From NCBI GenBank assembly GCA_025526995.1, contig JAHLKG010000004.1:558001-622000 (forward strand): 64,000 nucleotides of DNA. Direction: 5' to 3'. The notes beneath the pieces were generated by a model. The model did no database searches. It had not been told where the DNA came from and saw only the letters and a program-made list of their open reading frames with translations. The stretch's first letter is position 1. Every line of letters starts with the position of its first letter. Shown here piece after piece: positions 43,401-51,641 of this stretch. Origin of the DNA: Powellomyces hirtus. Its lineage: Eukaryota > Chytridiomycota > Chytridiomycetes > Spizellomycetales > Powellomycetaceae. The translations under genes were made by a program, and so were the position numbers.

Positions 43401-44776
43401 AGGAGCAGTTGCCGGCGGTGCCGTTTTTCTCGCTGTCATCTTCTTCTTCTTGCCCGAACCTGACAACTCCACCGGCACATAGTTAGAGCTTACGCCTCAT
43501 TTGCGCAGATCTCATCGACGTACCTTGGCCATTCCTCGTATTCTTAACAATGTAATAAATGGGGTGTGTGGGGTGTGTCCGTGGGTGTGTGTAGTAAAAG
43601 TAGATAGAGCAACTCTCTCACTGACAGACTGCCAGGTCTGAGTGGGGGTGTTGGCGTGTACAGACTCTGTCATCGAGTCACAACTGCGCCATCGCAGGGC
43701 GTATGCTACGCCACTATGATGAGTCACGCGATCACGTGCAAACCACGTGATCAACTCCGATATAAGTAGTTTTCCTTCCATACTTAATATATCGGAGGGA
43801 CCTTTTCTCTTTTTCTCCAATAGAGCGGGATTAAGCTACTTCGTTGTTTTGCCTAGTCAACTACCCTGAAAGCTTCCTCAACTATCTACCCAGATACTCT
43901 CAGACCAACACAGCTGAATCCCAACCAGAGATGATGGAAAAGATGATTTCCACTTTTGCACAAATGCAAATGCAGACGGCCGCCGCTGCAAACTCTCAGG
44001 CCTTCCCAAAAGACCACCCACCCTCTCGTTCGTTGGAGAATTCCACTCCCGCTTTGCCCTCAATGAATCCCATCGCAAAGGAGCTTCTTAAGCAGGTTCC
44101 CAACTTCGATGGCAATATGAGTAGTCCGCAACTACTTCTCGAATGCATTGCAAAACTGGACGACTTCTTTGAGGTTGCATACCTTCCACCACTTCTCGAA
44201 GCAAAAATGGCGGTAAGCAAACTCACGTCCACCGCTCACATCTGGTGGAGGACCCAGGAAAGCCAGGGGACTGCCCCTAGAACATGGAACCATCTCAAAA
44301 CAACGCTACACCTGAGGTTCCCACCACCAGCATTCAGTTCGATGATCCGTGATAAGCTGGATGATCTCTTGCAAACCACGATGGTTATTGCATACAACAA
44401 TACGTTTAACAAGCTTGTCATGCCGATCTCTGACATGGACAAAGGAGAGATCGAACACCGCTATCTCAAGGGAGTCAAACGTCCTATCTACTTGGCCATC
44501 ATCTCGAAGGATCTCTTGGATCTGGAAGTCATGCAGGAAGCTGCAATTCGTCAGGAACAGCTTACCTCAGAACGGGGCGCCCATGTGTCCAAAACCGAGT
44601 CTCACGTTGAGGCTCATGTGATGCACCGCAACCCGGAAGCCAATGCCAATGAACACATGCATCGAAAATCATGGAAAAAACAATGTTGTCTCTCAGTTCC
44701 AGGGTCTCCCTGTCTCCTCTGTGAACAAACCGGTCATTGGATGAAGGACTGCCCGAAAATGAAAGGACGCACGTGA
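37419..44776 (+). CDS. C gag, intact apart from the B insertion
   Basis: 37,419-37,685 joined to 43,916-44,776 gives an uninterrupted frame of 375 residues once B and one copy of CAGCT are removed. It starts MPLSRSPIRTRSR, has a Glu/Gln-rich coiled-coil-like segment at the insertion point (LLESQRIIAEMQ), a capsid-like region (WWRTQESQGTAPRTW) and a knuckle CLLCEQTGHWMKDC near the end. It ends 27 nt after the knuckle with TGA, so C keeps gag and pol as separate frames, unlike A, B and D. It cannot be expressed as one protein in its present state. Confidence 0.85.
37686..37947 (+). repeat. B 5' LTR
   Basis: TGTTGGTGTG to CAGACCAACA. GATCACGTG and CACGTGATC face each other at 37,767-37,789, followed by a TATAAGTAG box. 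The primer site GGTTATGAGCCCTG follows at 37,948. Confidence 0.94.
37952..43005 (+). pseudogene. B gag-pol with two frameshifts
   Basis: Starts ATG at 37,952 within the primer site, like A. Gag, knuckle CWACGDPKH, protease IDSGATDHM and the integrase finger read without a break to about 40,112, where one extra base shifts the frame. Integrase core, chromodomain (about 40,890-41,036) and the start of RT are in the second frame to about 41,405, where two bases are missing relative to A. RT with FVDDLL (near 41,755) and RNase H are in the third. All catalytic residues I can see are kept, including TDRGTEY and NGIAERW. The frame stops at 43,005, inside the complement of the antisense gene. Confidence 0.93.
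42801..43532 (-). CDS. antisense spliced basic/acidic protein, B copy
   Basis: Exon 1 ATGGCCAAG (43532-43524), intron 57 nt (43523-43467; donor GTACGT, CTCTAAC, acceptor GGAG), exon 2 43466-42801; about 224 residues. Position and length of the intron equal those of A. The acceptor here is GAG, weaker than TAG in A. The charged middle (VLERHIEQAKDRVKDR) and the acidic tail are nearly unchanged from A, while the C-terminus runs longer because of a shift. Pol on the other strand is broken in B, yet this frame stays open. Confidence 0.65.
43649..43910 (+). repeat. B 3' LTR
   Basis: 262 bp, TGTTGGCGTG to CAGACCAACA, preceded by the purine tract GAGTGGGGG and followed by CAGCT. Confidence 0.94.
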
Positions 44777-47261
44777 GCTCCTCAAACAACATCAGCAAGA
44801 ACCCACTGCCAAAGCAAACCTCGTTTTGGCAACTAACCACAGATCCTCGCATTCAATTGCTCTGGACTCTTGCGCATCGCATCACATCATCAAGGACGCT
44901 ATCCTTCTCACCGACCTGCGACCCATCCCAGCAGTTCAAATCAGCGTCACAAACGGCAAAAACCTCATTGTTTGTCAAGCAGGCACGCTCGTTATCAGCA
45001 ATAACAACATGGACGAAGCTATAGTCTGCATTGACGTGCTCTAAGTACCTGAAGCGAGCCGCGACCTGGTTTCCACATTGCCCTTAAACCAGGAGGGTTA
45101 TGAAATCACATTCTCGACCAACAGTTCCTCTATTTTAAAGGACGGCCGCGTTATCCTGCTGCTCTGCCACAACGGAAACCTGCCATTTATCATGGCTATG
45201 TTGTAACCACCGCCGCTGCCTTTGCGACCAAAGCTGCAAAACAAAGGACTGCAATGTCTATAAACTATGGCATCAACGCTTTGGGCACATCGGACAACAA
45301 GCGCTTCAAGCTGCAAATCTGATCTATTCTCTTGATCTGCCAAACAACATCAAACCAGAGGACGCATTGTGCTCTGGCTGCTCCCTTGGTAAATCCACCC
45401 AGCTGCCCTTCAATGGGCAAAACTCTCGACCTGCAACCAAACCACTGGATCGCATACACTAGGATATTCTTGACATGGGCGCCAATCTTCTCTCCCTAAC
45501 CCTGACCAATACACACGGTATTCCGTCATCTACCTCCTCAAGACCAAAGATCAAACCATCAATTATTGGCAAAACTATCGCGCGTATGCTGAACGTCATC
45601 TCGACTTCAAGTTCAAGGAGCTGCGCTACAATAACGGCAGTGAATACTATTCCCTACAGGATGAGCTGCTCACCAATGGGATCACGTTAAACCCTACTCA
45701 CCCGTACTCCTCTCAGCAAAATGGCATTGCTGAACGGTTCAACCGTATGCTCATGGACCAGGTCCGAGCGGTTCTTCATGACAGCTGGGCTCCTTTCAAA
45801 CTTTGGGGAGAGCTCGCTATGGCTGTCAACTATATGCGTCAACGGACGCCATCAACATCTCTCAACGGAGAGACCCCATACCAACGTTGGTTTGGGACCC
45901 CTGCCAATGTATCGAACCTCTGCACCATCTAGAGCGAGACCTATATGCATCAACCTGTGCACCGTCCCACACACTGCAGGCTCGGAGCTTGCGCTGTCGG
46001 ACCATTCTGACTAGTGGAATACCACTCTACTAAACAAAGCAACTATTGCCTTTACAATGCATCGACGGATTCGATCATTGACGCACGAGACGTCACAATA
46101 AATGAGACTGATTACATCAGCCCTGTTGCTCAGAGCGACACCATCCCCAAATACGTGGTTGAGCGCATCTTACTCTTTTGCAACGGTGAGGGAGGAGAGG
46201 AATTCCTGGTCAAGCGGCTTGGCTACGACAAACCAACATGGGAACCTCTCAACAACGTCAAGGATTCAGAGGCCCTGACGTGATTCACCGGAGTCGAAGA
46301 TGACGGCACACCCGTAATTGCCGAATTGCATGCCGCATGCAGCACTGATATCAACGAGCCCGTCACTTACCAGGCGGCGGTCAACTCGCCGTACACGAAA
46401 GAGTGGAAAAAAGCAATCGATGCCAAACTTTCATCTCACTGCACCAACAAGACGTGGGACACGGATACCATGCAAACACCGTCCTGCATTCATCTTGTTG
46501 ATTCTAAATGGGTTTTCAAAGTCAAACACAATGCCGATGGCTCTATCAAGAAGTTCAAAGCCCGCCTCATCGCCTGAGGCTTTGCGCAGCGTGAAGGCGT
46601 TGACTTCAACAAAACGTATGCACCCGTCATCAAGTTTAACACCTTGCAGGTGCTACTCGTGCTTGCCGCTAAGCTCGACCTTCATGTCCATTAGATGGAT
46701 GTAATCACCACATTTCTCAACGGAGATCTCAATGTAAAGATCTGGATGCGGCTTCCAGCCGGCGTCGCGGACGACATCGTCAAACTACGCCGTTCCCTTT
46801 ACGGCCTTAAACAATCGTCGCGCCTATGGAACAAGGTTCTTGACTCCTTCCTTTAACAGCTCGGGTTTTCAGTATCAGAATTTGACACCGCGCTCTACAT
46901 CAAGCGGACTGACAACACAAAGATTCTGATTGTTGCTGTCTACGTGGATGATCTCACAATTTTTGCATCAGACCTCAATGACCTGTCCGCTCTCAAGTCC
47001 GCGCTTGCTGAACGCTTCAAGATGGAGGACATTGGGGAGATCTCCTCCCTTCTCGGTCTTTAGATTACACGCGACCGGTCAAAGCGCTGCATCACTGTCA
47101 GCCAACAGAAGTACATCAAAGACATGATCGACAAGTTTAACCTTAACGGCGTGCGGCTGCATCACATCCCGATGGACCCAAACTTACATCTAAATGCGAA
47201 CGATGGAGCCGACGCTCTTGACGCATCAGGAATCAAGGAATATCAGTCGATCATTGGAACG
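44777..47261 (+). pseudogene. C pol remnant: protease, integrase, chromodomain, RT
   Basis: Heavily decayed. Protease near 44,870 reads LDSCASHH (Gly of DSG lost). TAA at 45,042-45,044 follows. Integrase pieces: RFGHIGQQ (45,280), a CSGCSLGK finger pair (45,375), ELRYNNGSEYY (45,620), QQNGIAERFN (45,715). Chromodomain at about 46,152-46,280 (YVVERILLF, FLVKRLGYD, PTWEP). RT: WVFKVK, MDVITTFLNGD, YGLKQ, YVDDLTIF (46,940). Stops at 45,462, 46,281, 46,575, 46,693, 46,854 and 47,061. Ends abruptly at SIIGT where the E LTR starts. Confidence 0.9.
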
Positions 47262-47673
47262 TGTGAAAGGGTGCTGGTCGGGTGGGGTTATAGGCATAAT
47301 ATACGCTATATGGCGTCTTGGGTACCGACGTGGCTTTCAGGTGAGTTCGGCTATGTGCTGGGGTGTGCTAGTTTGCCTAGTGCTAAGGGCAAGAGTAGAA
47401 GTGCTGCTCTGTATGAATACCTCTATCCTTAGTACTAGACTACAGGCCTCTGCATATAGACCTAGGAGAATTGTCCTCCAGTGTACCACAGTAATGGGGG
47501 TGTATACAACTCTGTTCTTCACCCGTTTATATACTCATGCATTGCCATAGCAGAGAATACGGCATGTGCCATCCAGTCTCTGTACATCTGGCATCATGCA
47601 TGAGAGTGATACAAAACACGTGTACTTAACTAACTAACTAACTAAAGGACCCTTAAGTACCGTCCCTTTCACA
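47262..47673 (-). repeat. E 3' LTR
   Basis: 412 bp with a perfect 10 bp terminal inverted repeat, TGTGAAAGGG/CCCTTTCACA. Contains CACGTG at 47,617-47,622 and a TAAC repeat. The minus-strand purine tract AAAAAGGGGGGAGGA (47,688-47,674) abuts it, confirming orientation. Confidence 0.93.
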
Positions 47674-49430
47674 TCCTCCCCCCTTTTTGACCTTCCTGCA
47701 ACCAAGTCCCACGTCTAGTCCTGTAAGAATTCAGTCTGCCATAGTGCTTGGCACGGTTGTAAAAATGTTTCTTTCCGCATCTAGCTCTTTCAATTGTGGG
47801 TCGCTCACTCAACTTCATTTCCTCGGGCGCGGGCCTGGGAGGAAAGATGTTACTCTGGTGGATTTTGTGCATCTTGGGGACGGCCTTTGGAAGTTGCATT
47901 GAGCCATCAGCGGCCAGAGTCTGGATGCCGCCAATGGGCCATAGCATTCGAGGTCCTTCCCATTGCCTGAGGCGATACCCGGTATCATGGGCTTTGTAAA
48001 ATGTCTCCTGCTCAGATACGACTTAAGTGTACCGTTCCTCACGGGGCAATTCCAACCGGGTCACTTTGTGTCGCATTCGTTCGAACCGGGCAATGACTAT
48101 GTCTCCAGGACGGGTGCGCACCCTAATCTCTTGGTTGGGGAGGATGAGGTCGCCACTGTGCCCGGGAGTGAAGTTACCGTGGACCGCCATGATAGCCCAC
48201 TTGTGGTTGTTGACATCAAAGTGGGAGCCGGAAATTGCATTGAAGTTGTTCGTCATGAGGTTCCCGGGTGCGTTGGGGGTGAGCATGGCATCACGGATTT
48301 GTTTGGGAGCATCTGCAATCCAGTGTCGCCAGTTTGTACTGTGGATGTTGTCCTTGATGGCTGCCATGCGTGCGTAGAGGCCACACTGCTCGTTCGCCAT
48401 CTTGGCGTGGTCCCATAAGAAGGATCCGGCTGCTGCGATGTTTGGAATGACAGGCAAGCGTGACATTGAGCCCTGCGAGACCCAGGCTCCAGCGTGGAGG
48501 ATGGCACCCGTTTTCGTGTCGCAGGCATTCTTCATGGCCATCCTGGTATCCATCATTGTCAGGTTCGTGTAGTAGAGATTGTCATAGACACGGGTCATGT
48601 AGTCGTCCATGTGCTTGGTCGCGCCTACTGTGGGGTCGCTAATAAAGAACAAGAGGGGTGTCTTCTATCCATGCGTCGCTGTCCACTAGGTAGAATTGCA
48701 GGTACTTCCGACGTTCCATGGGTGCAATCGCCTCTTTCTCCATTTGGCACCGCTCATCAGCGGGTGGGGGACCCCGGAATCATATGGCATTGGGGGCGGC
48801 TATGGTGTCAAACCAGGTTGCAAATGCATTTGACCATTTCGGACGGTGTATTGCCATCCAGGGGGTGTCTCTTTGTCCCGTAGTGATGATTGTAGGCACT
48901 GGCCACAGAAGCGGTGGTGGGGGCGAGAGGGTCACTGTTCCTACTCTGCCAGCTGAGCTCGTGGTTTGAATGCCAAGTTCCCTGAGGCAGTCACACACGG
49001 GGCAGAACCATTGTATGTACTCCAGATCCTGTTTGTCAACATCAATGTCAATGCAAATCATGTGGAACTATTTCCGGTCGCAATCCGGGTTGTCGCATTC
49101 AATCATTGGTCCGTAAACATCTAGGTCTTCTATTCTCTTGCAGAAGCAGAATTTGTTGTTGTGCGGGAAAGCCGGTCCGGTCATGTCGATGAGATCCTGT
49201 TCTAGCGGGGATATGCCAGTGGATGTCCTGTTTTTTGCTCGCCGGGGAAGTCGCATGGAGGGTCCTGCTTGTATCGTAGTTTCTGCTAGGCCAGGGAATA
49301 TGGAGCTTAAGGATGTTCTTGCTCTGACTGTCCCAGACCTGAGGCTTCTTTCCGTGCTTGTGAGGTATTGTGAACTTCGGGCAATTGCACAGCTGCCTGT
49401 GCCTCCCCAGGGGTCCGTTGGTGCTGACAT
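47669..49430 (-). pseudogene. E accessory ORF: PHD finger plus 2OG-Fe(II) dioxygenase-like domain
   Basis: One frame of about 587 codons from ATG 49,430 to a TGA inside the LTR, broken in this copy by TAG (49,070-49,068), a one-base shift near 48,665 and TAA (48,025-48,023). The PHD finger is at about 49,140-48,975: CFC, then ECDNPDC, then FHMIC, then WFCPVC, a C4HC3 layout; the TAG replaces the expected Trp before FH. The second half has SHFDVNN (His 48,223-48,221, Asp 48,217-48,215), then GDLILPN, RPGDIVIARF and RHKVTR (His 48,070-48,068). This order matches a double-stranded beta-helix iron dioxygenase, most like the TET/JBP-type enzymes linked to basidiomycete transposons. Substrate unknown. 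The basic C-terminus runs to the purine tract. Confidence 0.78.
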
Positions 49431-49433
49431 TGC

Positions 49434-49890
49434 TTGTTGCTAAGTTTGGTGTCAGGTAGTTGTTTTTGAGTTGCTATGCGTGCGCTGTAAGCGAGTCTTC
49501 TCTTTACTGCCGGAGATTTTTGTGTGAGCAGGCAGGAGTTATGCTTCTCCTTTTACCATCTGATTCCTGGCCCGAGTTTATCAGTGTTTGGTTGCTTCGT
49601 TCGGCTCAACGGTTTGGCGGATACGGCTTTTTCCGTTTATCGCTGCTTCTCAGTCGCCTTTTAGCCACTATCAGCGGCACATTGTTTGTGGACTTTTGCG
49701 TCTGTCACTCCCATTTTGTGGTGTCCCAGTCGCCACTGGGACTATACTGTTTGTTTGTTTCCTTTGAAATCGCTTCTGTTCTCCCTTGGCCGTTGTGGAC
49801 TGACGTTCGGAATCCTATTTTTGTGCCGTTCCTTTTTGGAAGAGGATGCCGCTACCCGCGGGGCTTGTGGGCAGGAACCGGCCATGCTAC
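49434..49890. other. E spacer between chromodomain and accessory ORF
   Basis: About 460 bp with no convincing frame on the minus strand. It could hold a promoter or an internal initiation signal for the accessory ORF; I see no clear motif. A plus-strand open stretch here (49,460-49,903) shows no domain and is probably chance. Confidence 0.5.
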
Positions 49891-51397
49891 CGTCATTTCG
49901 TAGGCTTGTATGGCCTCAGGAGTGCGTTGTAAGTTCTCCTGTGTCTTCCAGGTGTTGTGCTTTGCCGGCCAGTATTTCCACTTCACAAGAAACTCCCGGC
50001 CATCTTTAGTGTCTTGGTGGTTTAAGATCTTCTCGACTTCGTATGCGTTCTCCCCTTCGAGTTTGTCAATTTTGTGGTTGGAATCTTCGTCCAGGTCAAT
50101 TCTGCGGCAGGTCAGTTCTTGAGAAGTCCCGCACGCTTTCGGTCTGAATGGTTGGCAGGTTAATTTGTTGGCTGTCTCTGCAAGTTTGAGTTCTTCCTCG
50201 AGGATCTCCTGTTGCGTTAGTGAGGGGATTTCGTTGGAATCGACAGGTCGCCTTTCAGTCCAATATCGTAGTCTGCGTGCGTGGGCCTGGCGTTAGATTA
50301 CTTCGGTAGGGCTGAGGGTTTCCAGTAGTTTAAAGGTTGGTCCGTTGCAGGATATAATGCGGTGCAGACCAGTCCATTTGACTGCCATTTTTTCCACTGC
50401 TGTTTCATTCTCTTTTCGAGCAGACTTGGTGAATTGCGGTACGGCAGGCCACACTTTGTCACTGATGCGGAAACCGTAGTCCTTCATGTGAGAGACCCTG
50501 TTGTACCAGGTCTTCTGTGTCTTTTCGGCATTCTTAATGTTTTCTCTTGCTAGCGCCCAGGCTTTTTGTAATCGAAACTGCGTTTCCACTCTGTAGTCGC
50601 ACATCTCAATGCTTGTTGGTGCTTCTTCCAGGTTGTCAGTGGGTGTAGTAGGTCCTTTGGCAGCTGGGGGTCCTGTCCAAACATGAGAAAGAAAGGGGAC
50701 TCGTGTGTGGATTGGTGCATAGCCGTGTGGTAAGCAAGCAGGTTGTATGGTAATTGCGTGTCCCAATTGTCGTGTGAGTATTTATTCATGTACGTTTGCA
50801 GCATTCTTACCAGTGTACCGTTGAACTGTTCTGTCAAACCACTGGCTTCTGGGTGGTACAGCGAGGTGAAAGCGGGGTGCGCCGTGAGCAGACTCAGGAT
50901 TCGATGTTGCAAGTCGCTGATAAAGGGTTGCCCTCTGTCAGTGACGATGCTTCCTGGTATGCCGAAGCGACAGAATACATCCTCTACTAGCCGTCCTGAC
51001 ACGCGATTCGCCGTGATGTGGGGGACCGCAAAGGCTTCAACCCACTTAGTCATGTAGTTCATCAGTATGACGATGTAGTTGTTGCCTCTTGCAGTTGTTG
51101 GTAGCTTCCCAATGATGTCTATACCAATCTTCTCCCATGGGTCGTTGACAATGATTGGCATTAATGGTCCTACTCGGTTCTTTGGTAATGGTTTGTGTTC
51201 TAAACATTTCGCACATGACTTGACGTGGTTGACTACATCTGAATGCCAGCCTGGCCACCAGTAAGACTCTTGCACCTTCTGAAGTCTTCCGTCTCTCCCC
51301 AGGTGTCCAGCTAGTAGGTCATCGTGGCATGACTCAATCGCCTTACGTCGTAGACCGTTGGGAATGAGCAACTGTTGAAAGATGCGTGGTCGGAATC
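49890..51397 (-). pseudogene. E pol: integrase, GPY-like module and chromodomain
   Basis: Integrase zinc finger has HDDLLAGHLG and CAKCLEHK (near 51,320-51,200). Core: GIDIIG, VTDRGQPF and the Glu of SGLTEQFN, all catalytic residues kept. A frameshift near 50,640 and TAA at about 50,295-50,297 break the frame before the chromodomain. Chromodomain at about 50,045-49,895 (AYEVEKIL, FLVKWKYW, NTW). It places E among chromoviruses, a different lineage from alpha. Confidence 0.9.
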
Positions 51398-51637
51398 TGT
51401 TAGCACGTACAGACTCTGTCATCGAGTCACAACTGCGCCATCGCAGGGCGTATCACGCGATCACGTGAACCCACGTGATCAACTCCGATATAAGTAGTTT
51501 TCCTTCCATACTTAATATATCGGTGGGACTTTTCTCTTCTTCTCCAATAGAGCGGGATTAAGTTACTTCGTTGTTCTGCTCAGTCAACTACCCTGAAAGC
51601 TTCCTCAACTATCTACCCAGATACTCTCAGACCAACA
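51398..51637 (+). repeat. A2 5' LTR
   Basis: TGTTAGCACG to CAGACCAACA. Contains GATCACGTG and CACGTGATC arms around AACC (51,459-51,480) and a TATAAGTAG box. Primer site GGTTATGAGCCCTGA follows at 51,638-51,652. Confidence 0.95.
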
Positions 51638-51641
51638 GGTT

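Larger units (their letters stand above)
37686..43910 (+). mobile_element. complete Ty1/copia B, 6,225 bp
   Basis: LTRs of 262 bp (37,686-37,947; 43,649-43,910) flanked by CAGCT on both sides (37,681-37,685; 43,911-43,915). The LTRs differ at about seven positions by eye. Relative to A, the B LTR has an extra block of about 22 bp after the GCAGGGCGTAT string. Inserted in the gag of C. Gag-pol has two frameshifts; the antisense gene is open. Confidence 0.95.
37071..47261 (+). mobile_element. Ty1/copia C, split by B and truncated by E
   Basis: C sequence is 37,071-37,685 and 43,916-47,261. B with its CAGCT duplicate lies between. The 3' part of C (end of RT, RNase H, LTR) is cut at 47,261 by the LTR of E, with GAACG as the candidate left target duplicate. 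The 5' LTR limit is uncertain. Confidence 0.82.

Noticed and set aside
49460..49903. Plus-strand frame of 147 codons in the E spacer
   Set aside because: No domain, wrong strand for E, and unusual composition. Probably a chance open frame.
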